A stretch of 36,618 nucleotides of DNA from CAZXFA01 sp964640085 (GCA_964640085.1 CAZXFA010000025.1:1-36618); one strand, 5' to 3'; counted from the stretch's first letter, positions 15,896-25,099 are shown. The notes: generated by a model from the letters alone, not told the origin. Translations and numbers: made by a program.

Positions 15896-15923
15896 GGGGG
15901 GCCGCCCCCCCGGGCGGCCCCCC
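15896..15923 (-). promoter_or_regulatory. Strong intercistronic hairpin between oppA and oppB
   Basis: Perfect 12-bp inverted repeat, GGGGGGCCGCCC (15896-15907) and GGGCGGCCCCCC (15912-15923), with a 4-base loop and no T-run. It lies after the oppA stop and before oppB on the same strand. Such a structure could attenuate transcription or protect the 3' end of oppA mRNA, giving more binding protein than permease. The role is inferred from position. Confidence 0.7.
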
Positions 15924-15954
15924 TCCGTCTCCCGATTCGCTCGTCCGTCCTCCC

Positions 15955-17850
15955 TTATTGGGCCTCGGGCGCGATGGCGAAGTGGTCCAGCGCCTGGACG
16001 CCCGCGAACTGGTCGAACGAGTAGTTGATGATGCGCTGCGACGTCACGTCGACGTTGTTGTCGAAGAGGTACGGCACCCATGGGACCACCTCTTCCATCA
16101 ACAGCTGGTCGAGGTCCGCCCACGCCTGGAACCGGTCGTTACCCGTCGTGGCGTTGGCCGCCGTGATCTCCTCGTCCACGCTCGGGACCTCGGTGACATC
16201 GTAGTCGTACTCCTGCAGCAGCTCGGAGCTGGCTCCCACGAGCGCGTAGTTGCAGCAGCTCGGGAAGATGGCCGCCGAGCCGAACAGCGGGTCGGCGAAC
16301 GTGTATCCGTCCGGGAAGTCCTTCCCCCACCCGGGCGCCAGGCAGATCGCCATGCGCGCGCTCGGGTCGTTGCACTTCGCGTACATCGTCGTGCGCTCGA
16401 AGGACTTCACGTCGAGGGTGATCCCCAGCGGGTCCAGGTTCTGCTGGATCAGCGCGGCCTGGTCCGGGTACGGGTCGGCCTCGTCCGTGATGGCGAGCAC
16501 CGCATCGCACGCCGGATCGTCGCAGACCCCATCGCCGTCGGAGTCGTACGCCGACTGGGCAATCTCCGCCTTGGCGGCTTCGACGTCGCCCGCGTCGTTC
16601 GGAGTCGCGTACGGGTCGTAGTCCCGTAGCAGGTTGTTCTCGAGCGCGTCCACGAAGACGTGCCCGGCGATCTCACCCACCGACTCGCCGCCGCGCAGGG
16701 TCCGCATCCCCGCCTTGTCGAGGGCGAGGTTCACGGCCTTCCGGACGTGCAGGTCGTCGAACGGCGGCGTGGCCACGTTGAACGACAGGTACCGCACGGC
16801 ATCCGAGAAGTAGATGTGCAGGAACTGCTGGAGCGTCGGGTCCGTCGAGTACTGGCGGAGGACCTGTGGCGGGACGATCCCGTCCAGCACGAGGTCTAGC
16901 TCGCCGGCCAGCACCTTGTTGTACAGGTCGTTGTTGTCGCCGCCGATCGAGATGTTCGCCCCGTCCACGTACGCGGGACGGAGTCCATCCGTCGCCGGGT
17001 CGTACGAGGGGTTGCGGACGAACTGGATCGACTGCCCGGGCTCGTACCCGGCCACCGGGGTCTGGTCCTTCGCCGGCAGCGAGAAGTCCAGGTTCTCGCT
17101 CCCCAGGAACATGTACGGGCCGGTGGCGACCAGGTACCTGCCGTAGTCCTTCGTGTGGCCCTCCGCGGCGCCGAGCCGCTCGTCCGGGTCGTCCGGCGGG
17201 ATCGGGGCCGTGGCGGGCATCGAGAACAGGTGCGCCAGGTAGCCGGCCGGGCTGTCCAGCTCCACCACCAGGGTCTGGTCGTCGGGCGTTGACAGACCCT
17301 CGATGGCGTCCGCCTCACCGGCGCCGAACGCATCGAACCCCGTGATCGGCGAGTAGTAGAAGCTGTAGCCGTTGACCGAGGCGTCCGGATCGGCCTCACG
17401 CTCGAGCGCGCGCACGATGTCCTGCGCGGTCACCTCGACGTCCTCGAAGGGCGGCGAGTAGTGGATGCCGCTCTTCAGCGTGAACGTGTAGGTGAGGCCG
17501 TCGGAGGACACTTCCGGCAACGCCGTCGCGATGTCCGGCTGGAGCTCCGACCCCCCCTCCTCGGTCGGCATACCCGTGTAGGACAGGAGCGTCCGGAGCA
17601 GGCAGCACCGGTACATGCCCCACGTGACCGAGTAGTACTCCTTCTGCGGATCGAACGCGGCGCTCACGTCACCGAGCAGCGCCAGCTCGAGCGTGCCGCC
17701 CGGCTGGAACTCGGCCGCGCCGGTCTCCCCGGTCGCACCGGTCGCACCGGGCCCGGTCTGGCCCGGCTCCACCTCGTCCTCGCCGCCGCAGGCGGCGGCC
17801 ACGAGCCCGAGCACGGCGACCAGCGCCAGTACCTTGAGATATCGTCTCAC
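15955..17850 (-). CDS. oppA: ABC importer substrate-binding lipoprotein (SBP family 5, OppA/DppA-type)
   Basis: 631 aa extracytoplasmic solute-binding lipoprotein. The start is GTG at 17850 with GAGGGGGG 5 bases upstream. Positively charged RR, a hydrophobic stretch (5-19) and lipobox VAAAC with Cys21 give a lipid anchor. A collagen-like Gly-x-Thr linker (about 31-45) precedes the SBP-5 domain: PGGTLELALL opening, then the YTFTLKSGIHYSPP segment, LSFNVATPPFDDLHVRKAVN, and an acidic DSDGDGVCDDPACD loop that probably binds a cation. Length fits the family with a long linker. It sits between the OppC and OppB permease genes; the ligand is not known. Confidence 0.93.
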   Translation of the reverse strand: MRRYLKVLALVAVLGLVAAACGGEDEVEPGQTGPGATGATGETGAAEFQPGGTLELALLGDVSAAFDPQKEYYSVTWGMYRCCLLRTLLSYTGMPTEEGGSELQPDIATALPEVSSDGLTYTFTLKSGIHYSPPFEDVEVTAQDIVRALEREADPDASVNGYSFYYSPITGFDAFGAGEADAIEGLSTPDDQTLVVELDSPAGYLAHLFSMPATAPIPPDDPDERLGAAEGHTKDYGRYLVATGPYMFLGSENLDFSLPAKDQTPVAGYEPGQSIQFVRNPSYDPATDGLRPAYVDGANISIGGDNNDLYNKVLAGELDLVLDGIVPPQVLRQYSTDPTLQQFLHIYFSDAVRYLSFNVATPPFDDLHVRKAVNLALDKAGMRTLRGGESVGEIAGHVFVDALENNLLRDYDPYATPNDAGDVEAAKAEIAQSAYDSDGDGVCDDPACDAVLAITDEADPYPDQAALIQQNLDPLGITLDVKSFERTTMYAKCNDPSARMAICLAPGWGKDFPDGYTFADPLFGSAAIFPSCCNYALVGASSELLQEYDYDVTEVPSVDEEITAANATTGNDRFQAWADLDQLLMEEVVPWVPYLFDNNVDVTSQRIINYSFDQFAGVQALDHFAIAPEAQ

Positions 17851-17977
17851 CGAAACCCCCCTCTCCGATCCAGTTCCCCTTTCCTTGCCCGGGCCGCGGG
17901 CATGCGACACCGCGGGCCGTCGGGCACGTTCCCGATCCCCCTCCTTTCGCGGATCCGGTTCCCTGCCTCTTGTACGG

Positions 17978-18958
17978 TCAACCCCCCGTGCGAGGATCGA
18001 GGGCGTCCCGGAGCCCGTCGCCGACCAGGTTGAACGCCAGCGTGGTCAGGAACAGGAACAGTCCGGGGAACAGCATCATCCACCAGGCCACCGTGAAGAT
18101 CCCGCTGGCGTCCGAGAGCATCCGCCCCCACGACGGCGTCTCCTGGGGGACGCCGACGCCGAGGAACGAGAGCGCGGCCTCGAACAGGATGTTGTTGGGG
18201 ATGATCAGCGTCGTGTACACGATGATCGGAGCCGCCACGTTGGGGAGCAGCTCCCGGAGCATGATCCGCCGGTTGGTCGATCCCAGGGCCCGGGCCGCCT
18301 CGGTGAACTCCTTCTCGCGGAGGGAGAGCACCTGTCCGCGGACGATCCGGCAGATGTACGGCCAGTTGAACAGCCCGATGATGAGACTCACGACGAGCAG
18401 CCCAGGCTGGATCAGCCCTCCGAGACAGGGCTGGAGGCCACACGCCGCCGCGAGGCCCAGCGCGAGGAGGAGCACCGGCAGCGAGAGCCACACGTCCACC
18501 GTCCGCGAGATCACCGTGTCGACCTTGCCCCGGTAGAACCCGGCCAGCAGCCCGAGGATTACGCCGATCAACGTGGCCAGCCCGGTCGCGAAGAAGGCGA
18601 TGATTAGCGAGGTCCTCGCCCCGAAGACCACGCGGACGAACATGTCCCGTCCGGCCGTGTCCAGCCCGAACCAGAACTCGCCGCTCGGACCCGTCGGGAT
18701 GCCGAACGCGTCCAGCTTGTCCAGGAAGACCTGGTTCTTCCCGTGCCCGGTGATCGATTCCGTGAGCGGGGCGAAGACGGCCCAGATGACCATGAGCGCG
18801 ATGATGACGACGCCGGCGATCGCGAATCGGTCCCTGCGGAAGCGCCGCCAGAACAGCTCCCACGGGGAGCGCCCGATGACCTGCTGGGAGACCTCGACCG
18901 TGGCCTCCTGTTCGGGGCCCTCGGGGTTCGGCGCTGCGTCGGACGTGACCTGGGACAT
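17978..18958 (-). CDS. oppC: Peptide/oligopeptide ABC importer permease (OppC/DppC-type)
   Basis: 326 aa inner-membrane permease. A cytoplasmic N-terminus ends in SPWELFWRRFRRDRFA before helix 1 (about 46-64). The external loop contains FWFGLDTAGRDMFVRVVFGAR, typical of OppC. The coupling EAA loop is AARALGSTNRRIMLRELLPN, then FLGVGVPQETPSWG. It is the first gene of the operon, with a candidate promoter about 38 bases upstream of its ATG. The order C-A-B-D-F is unusual: the binding protein is normally first and the two permeases adjacent. Confidence 0.94.
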   Translation of the reverse strand: MSQVTSDAAPNPEGPEQEATVEVSQQVIGRSPWELFWRRFRRDRFAIAGVVIIALMVIWAVFAPLTESITGHGKNQVFLDKLDAFGIPTGPSGEFWFGLDTAGRDMFVRVVFGARTSLIIAFFATGLATLIGVILGLLAGFYRGKVDTVISRTVDVWLSLPVLLLALGLAAACGLQPCLGGLIQPGLLVVSLIIGLFNWPYICRIVRGQVLSLREKEFTEAARALGSTNRRIMLRELLPNVAAPIIVYTTLIIPNNILFEAALSFLGVGVPQETPSWGRMLSDASGIFTVAWWMMLFPGLFLFLTTLAFNLVGDGLRDALDPRTGG

Positions 18959-18995
18959 GCGTCAGACGGCCTCCCTCTCGCCGTGGGGCCGCGGA

Positions 18996-19025
18996 ATCTT
19001 AGCCACCCGACGCGCCGCAGGGCAA
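18996..19025 (-). promoter_or_regulatory. Candidate sigma70-type promoter of the opp operon
   Basis: The minus strand reads TTGCCC (19025-19020), an 18-base spacer, then TAAGAT (19001-18996), 38-43 bases before the oppC ATG. This is the best -35/-10 pair seen in the window, and it separates opp transcription from the upstream gap-pgk-tpiA unit. Confidence 0.5.
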
Positions 19026-19125
19026 CGGCTCATGGCGGGAATCGTAGCGATACCCGCGGCAGCATGCTCGCGACCGTCGCGTCCCGCGAGGCGGGAAGGG
19101 CAGGATGTCGCAACCCCGTGCGGTC

Positions 19126-19896
19126 TCAGCGGTACTTCACGATGAGGGCGAACTCCTCCGGATCGAGGCTCGCCCCGCCGACGAGGGCCCCGTCGATCTC
19201 GGGGTGCGCCATGAAGTCTCGGATGTTCCCGGCCTTGACGCTCCCGCCGTACTGGACGCGTATCGCCTGGGCGGTCTGCGGCGGGTACAGGCTCGCGATC
19301 GTCCCGCGGATCACCTCGATCACCTGACCAGCGTCGGCCGGCTCCGCGTTCCGCCCGGTGCCGATGGCCCAGATGGGCTCGTAGGCGACGACCAGGGTCC
19401 GAGCCTGCTCCTCGGCGACCGAGGCCAGGGCGCGGGTCACCTGGCCGGAGACCTTGTCCTCGGTGGCGCCAGCGTCCCGCTCCTGCGAGGTCTCCCCCAC
19501 GCACAGGATCGGGGTCATCCCGTGTCGGAGCACGGCTCGGAGCTTCCGGTTCACGGTCTCGTCGGTCTCCGCGAGATGCTCCCGCCGCTCCGAATGCCCG
19601 ACGATCACGTAGGCGACGCGGAGGGCGTCGAGCATGCCCGGCGAGACCTCGCCGGTGAACGCCCCCTGTTCTTCCCAATGGACGTCCTGCGCGCCGAGAC
19701 CGTACGGGAGCCGGTCGCTCTGGAGCAGGGTCTCGATCGAGCGGAGGGCGGTGAAGGGCGGGCAGATCACGATCTCCACGTGTTCGGGGTCGTCCCGGTC
19801 GAGCAGGTAGGAGAGCTTCTGGACGGCCTGGATCGCCTCGAGGTGGGTCTTGTGCATCTTCCAGTTCGCCGCGATGATCGGACGCCTGTCGCTCAT
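19126..19896 (-). CDS. tpiA: Triosephosphate isomerase
   Basis: 256 aa glycolytic enzyme interconverting dihydroxyacetone phosphate and glyceraldehyde 3-phosphate. Substrate Lys in NWKMHK (11-16), electrophilic His in IVGHSERR, catalytic Glu in AYEPIWAIGTG, phosphate loop QYGGSV. The ATG at 19896 overlaps the pgk stop as ATGA. Confidence 0.97.
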   Translation of the reverse strand: MSDRRPIIAANWKMHKTHLEAIQAVQKLSYLLDRDDPEHVEIVICPPFTALRSIETLLQSDRLPYGLGAQDVHWEEQGAFTGEVSPGMLDALRVAYVIVGHSERREHLAETDETVNRKLRAVLRHGMTPILCVGETSQERDAGATEDKVSGQVTRALASVAEEQARTLVVAYEPIWAIGTGRNAEPADAGQVIEVIRGTIASLYPPQTAQAIRVQYGGSVKAGNIRDFMAHPEIDGALVGGASLDPEEFALIVKYR

Positions 19897-21092
19897 CCGA
19901 CCTCCAGAACCTCGATGCCCGGCAGCGATCGTCCCTCGAGGAACTCGAGGGAGGCGCCCCCGCCGGTGGACAGATGATCGAAGCCGTCCTCGAGGCCGTA
20001 CTTCGCGATCGCGGCCAGGCTGTCGCCTCCCCCCGCGACGCGGTAGGCGCGCGATCCGGCGATCGCCGTCGCCACCCCCCGGGTGCCCGAGCCGAACGGC
20101 TCGAGCTCGAACACCCCCATCGGGCCGTTCCACAGGATCGTGCCCGCGTCGGCGATCGAGCGGGCGAACTCCTCCACGCTGCGCGGGCCGATATCGAGAC
20201 CCTTCTGCCCTCTGGGGATCTGGGTCGCCGGGACCGTTGACCGCTTCGCGTCGAGCGAGATCTCGGGCGCGACGATCACGTCCTCCGGGAGCTGGATCAC
20301 CACGCCGCGCTCGTCGGCTCGCCGCTTGGCGGCTCGGACCTCCTCGAACCGCTCGGGCTCCACCAGACTGTCGCCCACCTCGCCCCCCTCGGCCGCGATG
20401 AAGGTGAAAGCCATCGCGCCCCCGATCAGGATCGCGTCGACCCGATCGGCCAGCGCCGCGATCGTCGAGAGCTTGTCCGACACCTTCGCTCCGCCCAGCA
20501 CCGCCACGTAGGGTCGTTCGGGATCCACCCGGAGCCGCGACAGCGCGGCTACCTCTCGCTCGAGGAGGCGGCCGGCGGCGATCGGGCGGCCGCGTTCGAG
20601 CTGGAGGCTGGGGAGGGCCGCCACCGACGCGTGCCATCGGTGCACCGCCCCGAAGGCGTCGTCCACGTATGCGTCGGCCAGGTCCGCCAGCTCCGCCGAG
20701 AACCCGGGGTCGTTGGCCTCCTCGCGAGGGTCGAACCGCAGGTTCTCGAGGAGCACGATCTGACCGGCCCCGAGGCGGGAACAGGCGGCGCGTGTCTCGG
20801 GCCCTGTCACCGTGTCGAGCGCGTTCACGTCACGCCCGAGCAGCTCGCCGAGCCGGTCGCCTACGGGGGCGAGCCGCAGGTCGTCCTTGACCTGTCCCTT
20901 CGGCCGACCCAGGTGAGAGGCCAGGACCAACCCCGCCCCCGCATCCAGGAGCTCGGTGAGGGTCGGAAGGCTGGCGCGGATCCGGGCATCGTCCGCGACC
21001 TTGCCGCCCTCGAGCGGGACGTTGTGGTCGACGCGGACGAAGACGCGCCGCTCGGAGAGATCGCCGAGCGCCTCGAGGGTCCGGATCTTCAC
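19893..21092 (-). CDS. pgk: Phosphoglycerate kinase
   Basis: 399 aa, standard length. N-terminal VRVDHNVPL (usually VDFNVP, so His replaces Phe), HLGRPKG substrate loop, AVLGGAKVSDK, C-terminal nucleotide part with WNGPMGVFE and the STGGGASLEFLEG hinge. It starts at GTG 7 bases after the gap stop, with GAGG at the end of gap as ribosome site. It transfers phosphate from 1,3-bisphosphoglycerate to ADP. Confidence 0.97.
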   Translation of the reverse strand: MKIRTLEALGDLSERRVFVRVDHNVPLEGGKVADDARIRASLPTLTELLDAGAGLVLASHLGRPKGQVKDDLRLAPVGDRLGELLGRDVNALDTVTGPETRAACSRLGAGQIVLLENLRFDPREEANDPGFSAELADLADAYVDDAFGAVHRWHASVAALPSLQLERGRPIAAGRLLEREVAALSRLRVDPERPYVAVLGGAKVSDKLSTIAALADRVDAILIGGAMAFTFIAAEGGEVGDSLVEPERFEEVRAAKRRADERGVVIQLPEDVIVAPEISLDAKRSTVPATQIPRGQKGLDIGPRSVEEFARSIADAGTILWNGPMGVFELEPFGSGTRGVATAIAGSRAYRVAGGGDSLAAIAKYGLEDGFDHLSTGGGASLEFLEGRSLPGIEVLEVG

Positions 21093-21099
21093 CGGGGCC

Positions 21100-22110
21100 T
21101 CAGAGGGAGGCCGCCACGAGCTCGACCAGATCGACGAGCCGGTTCGAGTAGCCCCACTCGTTGTCGTACCAGCCCACGATCTTCGCCACGGGCCCCATCG
21201 TCATGGTCGACAAGGCATCGAACGTGCAGGAGGCGGGCGTGCCCACGATGTCGGTCGACACCACCGGATCCTCGGTGTACACGAGACGGCCCCCCGACAG
21301 TGGGCCGGAGCCCGCGGCCGCCTCGAAGGCCGCGTTGACGTCCTCGACCGCGACCTCCTGACGGAGCGTCGCGACCAGGTCGGTCACGGATCCGTCGGGC
21401 ACCGGCACGCGCATCGCGATCCCGTCCATCTTCCCCTTCAGGTGCGGCAGGACCAGCCCGGTGGCCTTGGCCGCGCCCGTCGAGGTCAGGATGATGTTCA
21501 CCGCGGCCGCCCGGGCGCGGCGCAGATCCTTGTGTGGCAGGTCCAGGATCCGCTGGTCGTTCGTGTACGCGTGGATCGTGGTCATGAACCCCTGCTCGAT
21601 GCCGAACGCATCGTCCAGGACCTTGGCCATCGGCGCGACGCAGTTGGTGGTGCAGGAGGCGTTGGAGATCACGTGGTGTTGCGCCGGGTCGTACATGTCG
21701 TCGTTCACGCCGAGGACGATGGTCAGGTCCTCACCCTTGGCCGGGGCGCTGATGATGACCTTCTCGGCGCCCGCCGCGATGTGCTTGTCCGCGTCCTCGC
21801 GCTTCGTGAACAGCCCGGTGGACTCGATCACGACCTGGGCGCCCAGCTCCTTCCAGGGCAGGGCCGCCGGGTCGCGTTCGGCGATCACACGCAGCTCGTC
21901 CCCGTCCACCGTGATGCCGGTGTCGGAGACGCCCACCTCCCGATCGAAGGTGCCGAGGACCGAGTCGTACTTGAGAAGGTGGGCCAGGGTCTTCGCGTCG
22001 GTGATGTCGTTCACGGCGACGAAGCTCCAGTCCTTCCCGAGCGCCTTGGCGGCCCGGAAGAAGTTGCGCCCGATCCTGCCGAACCCGTTGATGCCGACCT
22101 TCACGCTCAT
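21100..22110 (-). CDS. gap: Glyceraldehyde-3-phosphate dehydrogenase, type I
   Basis: 336 aa. NAD fold INGFGRIGRN (8-17), Asp35 in VNDITD favouring NAD, catalytic Cys153 in SNASCTTNC, WYDNEWGYS at the C-terminal end. The start is the ATG at 22110, 8 bases after CGGAGGAGG; a second ATG 6 bases earlier sits too close to the ribosome site. A TAGGAT -10-like hexamer lies at 22144-22139. It heads the gap-pgk-tpiA unit and directly follows rapZ. Confidence 0.97.
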   Translation of the reverse strand: MSVKVGINGFGRIGRNFFRAAKALGKDWSFVAVNDITDAKTLAHLLKYDSVLGTFDREVGVSDTGITVDGDELRVIAERDPAALPWKELGAQVVIESTGLFTKREDADKHIAAGAEKVIISAPAKGEDLTIVLGVNDDMYDPAQHHVISNASCTTNCVAPMAKVLDDAFGIEQGFMTTIHAYTNDQRILDLPHKDLRRARAAAVNIILTSTGAAKATGLVLPHLKGKMDGIAMRVPVPDGSVTDLVATLRQEVAVEDVNAAFEAAAGSGPLSGGRLVYTEDPVVSTDIVGTPASCTFDALSTMTMGPVAKIVGWYDNEWGYSNRLVDLVELVAASL

Positions 22111-22174
22111 GGTCATCCTCCTCCGGAGGGTTCCGGCCATCCTAGCGGGTCCCTCGGTGACCGCTGGGGGTGCC

Positions 22175-23170
22175 TCAGCGGTCCAGATCGCGGTGGTCCA
22201 CCGTGGCGGACAGGCCCTTGTCCCGGAAGAACCGGGCGAGCTCCTCGACCACGACGACCGACCGGTGGCGTCCGCCGGTGCAGCCCACCGCCACCGTGAG
22301 GTAGGACTTCCCCTCGGCCACGAACCCGGGGACCATGAAGCCGAGCAGCGCCCGGAGCCGGCGCATGAACTCCCGGTAGGTCTGCTGGCCGCGAACGTAC
22401 GTGCGAACGCGCTCGTCCGTCCCCGGTAGCGGACGCAGCTCGTCGACCCAGTGCGGGTTCGGGAGGAAGCGCACGTCGAGGACCAGGTCGGCATCGCGAG
22501 GGGCGCCGTACTTGTATCCGAACGAGACCAGCGCCACCCGGAGCGATCGGTCGAGCGGGGCATCGGCGAACGCGTCCCGGATCCGGTCCCGGAGCTCGTG
22601 GGGGGTCAGGGCCGAGGTATCGATGATCAGATCCGCGTCGCCGCGGAGGCTCTCCATCATCAGGCGCTCCTTGCGGATCCCCTCGACCACCCGATCGGCG
22701 GGCGCCAGGGGGTGACGACGCCTGGTGGCCTCGTACCTGTTCACCAGGTCCCCGTCGGAGGCCTCCAGGAACAGGATCGCGAAGGCGATCCTGAGTTCCT
22801 CCAGCTCCTCCAATGCCCGCGACAGCTCGCCGAAGAACACCCCGCCCCGAACGTCGAGCACGACGCCCACCCGGGTGGGCCCCCCGGGCTTGCCGACGAG
22901 CTCCGCCATCTTGGGCAGGAGGGACGGCGGGAGATTGTCGACCACGAAGTAGCCGAGATCCTCCAGGCACCGCGCCGCCTCCGATCTCCCGGCGCCGGAC
23001 AGGCCGGTGATGATGGTGAAGCCCGGACCGGCGGGCCGCCGACGGGTGCGGGAGGGCCGGCGCGTGGCGCGCTTCCGCTCGACCGGCTGGCGGATGGGCA
23101 CCGCCGTGGCTGGGTCGGGAGGGTCGTCGCCCGCCCTGGACCCGGTCCGCCCCTCGGGCCGTGCGGTCAC
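22175..23170 (-). CDS. rapZ: RapZ/YvcJ-family nucleotide-binding protein
   Basis: 331 aa. P-loop GLSGAGRS in the N-terminal kinase-like domain, DLGYFVVDNLPP, then the C-terminal domain with GCTGGRHRSV, which binds glucosamine-6-phosphate in E. coli RapZ. About 45 N-terminal residues rich in Arg/Pro precede the fold, an extension of unknown purpose. GTG at 23170 overlaps the uvrC stop as GTGA. In enterobacteria RapZ regulates glmS through a small RNA; the actinobacterial role is less clear. The usual next genes, yvcK/glmR and whiA, are not here; gap begins 64 bp later. Confidence 0.94.
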   Translation of the reverse strand: MTARPEGRTGSRAGDDPPDPATAVPIRQPVERKRATRRPSRTRRRPAGPGFTIITGLSGAGRSEAARCLEDLGYFVVDNLPPSLLPKMAELVGKPGGPTRVGVVLDVRGGVFFGELSRALEELEELRIAFAILFLEASDGDLVNRYEATRRRHPLAPADRVVEGIRKERLMMESLRGDADLIIDTSALTPHELRDRIRDAFADAPLDRSLRVALVSFGYKYGAPRDADLVLDVRFLPNPHWVDELRPLPGTDERVRTYVRGQQTYREFMRRLRALLGFMVPGFVAEGKSYLTVAVGCTGGRHRSVVVVEELARFFRDKGLSATVDHRDLDR

Positions 23171-25047
23171 GCCGTGCGCCTCTCCTGCGGGAGGGACGTG
23201 AGCCGCTCGAGAACCGCGCGGGCGAGATCCGGTCCGATCCCCGGGGTCGTCGCGATCTCCTCCTCCCCCGCGCGCGCGATTCGGGCCACCGATCCGAACC
23301 GTCGAAGGAGCGCCTTCTTCCTCGCCGGGCCGATGCCCGGGATTTCGTCCAGAGAGGAGGCCAGCGCCCGCGTCTCCCGCTTCCTCCGGTGGTACGTCAC
23401 CGCGAACCGATGCGCTTCGTCGCGGATGTGCTGGAGGACGAACAGCGCCTCGGAGCCGCGCTGGATCCGGAGGGGCTCCGGCCGGTCCGGGAGGAAGACC
23501 TCTTCGAGCCGCTTGGCCAGCCCCACGGCGGGGATCCGCAGGCCGGCCTCGGCGATCGTCTGGGTGGCGATCGCGAGCTGGCCCCGGCCGCCGTCGACGA
23601 CGATCAGGGAGGGAGGGTACGCGAAACGGCGACGGCGAGCCTCCGGCTGCGGCGACCCGGCATCGAGCCGCGCGAGGCGCCGTCGGAGCATCTCTCCCAT
23701 GCTGGCGAGGTCGTCCTGCCCCGGGACGCCGCGGATCTCGAAGCGCCGGTAGTCTGCGCGCTTCGGGAGCCCGTCCTCGAACACGACCATCGACCCCACC
23801 GTGTCGGTCGGCCCGAGGTTCGAGACGTCGTAGCACTCGATCCGCAGCGGGGCCTGCTCGAGCCCCAGGACGGATCCCAGCTCCGCGAGCGCTCGAGAAC
23901 GTGCCCCGAAATCGGAGGCCCGGCGGAGCTTGTGCCGCTGGAAGTGCTCACGGGCGTTCTGGGTGACGGTGTCCAGGAGCTTCCGCTTGGCCCCGCGTTC
24001 CGGGACGGCGAACCGCAGCGGGCCGTCCCGTCGGGACGCCAGCCATCGGGTCAACACGTCCTCTCCCTCTGGGCGCTCGGGGACCAGGACCCTCGAGGGC
24101 ACCTCCTCACGCTCCATGTACAGCTCGCGGAGGAACGAGGCCACCAGCTGGCCGCGGTCCAGGTCCTCGACCCGGTCGACGATCCACCCCTTCCGACCCA
24201 TCACGCGGCCCCGACGGACGAAGAAGACCTGGAAGGCTGCCTCGAGGTCGTCCTCCACCAAGCCGACCACGTCGAGGTCCTCGGGCCGCGCGAGCACCAT
24301 CTCCTGGGTCTCGAGCGCGCGTCGAGCCGCGGCGAGCTGGTCGCGGTGCTTGGCCGCGAGCTCGTACTCCTGGCGGTCGGCGGCCGCCCGCATCTCGTGC
24401 TCGAGCCGCACCAGGATGGGCCGCGCGTTTCCCCCGAGGAAGTTCGCGAGCGCGTCGAGGTGCTCGCGGTACGACTCCTCGGTGACGCCGGTCGCCTCCG
24501 GCACGCACGGACCGGCGCACCGCCCGATGTCGTAGTAGAGGCACGGACGACGGGCCCGGGCCCGCTGGTCGAAGAACGCGTTCGAGCACGTGCGGACGGG
24601 GAAGACGCGGGTGAGCGCGTCGAGGGTCTGCCGGATCGCGTACGCGTGCCCGTACGGCCCGAAGTACCGGACGTTCCGGCGCTTGGCCCCCCGCAGGACC
24701 TGGGCCCGCGGCCATCGCTCCCCCACCGTCAGAGCGAGGTACGGGTAGGACTTGTCGTCGCGGTACCGGACGTTGAACCGGGGCCGGTGCTCCTGGATCA
24801 GGTTGTACTCGAGCATCAGGGCATCGACCTCGCCCGAGGCCACGATCCACTCCACGGTTCCGGCGGCGGCCATCATCGCCTCGGTGCGCGGATGCAGGTC
24901 CCGCCCCCAGTAGTTGGGCAGGCGCTTCCGCAGCGACCGAGCCTTCCCCACGTAGACCACACGACCGTCGGTATCCCGGAACAGGTAGACCCCGGGGGTA
25001 TCGGGGATCGCGGAGGAGCTCGGCCGGAGGACGCTCACGCCGGCCAT
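23167..25047 (-). CDS. uvrC: Excinuclease ABC subunit C
   Basis: 626 aa dual-incision nuclease of nucleotide excision repair. GIY-YIG domain (PGVYLFRD...VVYVGKA, about 18-40), central cysteine region CLYYDIGRCAGPC, UVR motif around EYELAAKHRDQL, the RNase H-like half with IECYDVSNLGP and IVVDGGRGQL, and paired helix-hairpin-helix motifs at the C-terminus (IPGIGPARKKALL, TPGIGPDLA). The ATG at 25047 lacks a clear ribosome site. It is coupled to rapZ by a GTGA overlap. Confidence 0.97.
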   Translation of the reverse strand: MAGVSVLRPSSSAIPDTPGVYLFRDTDGRVVYVGKARSLRKRLPNYWGRDLHPRTEAMMAAAGTVEWIVASGEVDALMLEYNLIQEHRPRFNVRYRDDKSYPYLALTVGERWPRAQVLRGAKRRNVRYFGPYGHAYAIRQTLDALTRVFPVRTCSNAFFDQRARARRPCLYYDIGRCAGPCVPEATGVTEESYREHLDALANFLGGNARPILVRLEHEMRAAADRQEYELAAKHRDQLAAARRALETQEMVLARPEDLDVVGLVEDDLEAAFQVFFVRRGRVMGRKGWIVDRVEDLDRGQLVASFLRELYMEREEVPSRVLVPERPEGEDVLTRWLASRRDGPLRFAVPERGAKRKLLDTVTQNAREHFQRHKLRRASDFGARSRALAELGSVLGLEQAPLRIECYDVSNLGPTDTVGSMVVFEDGLPKRADYRRFEIRGVPGQDDLASMGEMLRRRLARLDAGSPQPEARRRRFAYPPSLIVVDGGRGQLAIATQTIAEAGLRIPAVGLAKRLEEVFLPDRPEPLRIQRGSEALFVLQHIRDEAHRFAVTYHRRKRETRALASSLDEIPGIGPARKKALLRRFGSVARIARAGEEEIATTPGIGPDLARAVLERLTSLPQERRTA

Positions 25048-25099
25048 CGTAGCGCGGCCGCGGCCACAGACCGAGGCTCGAGGACCGGCCCGAGGGCTG

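Noticed and set aside
16505..16560. DSDGDGVCDDPACD loop in OppA as a dockerin or thrombospondin-3 repeat
   Set aside because: Only one copy, inside an otherwise ordinary SBP-5 fold. Similar acidic loops occur in other actinobacterial binding proteins, so it is noted in the gene entry only.
17894..17915. CCGCGG...CCGCGG inverted repeat upstream of oppA
   Set aside because: Each half is itself a 6-base palindrome and pairing beyond it is broken. Such sequences are expected by chance at this GC content.
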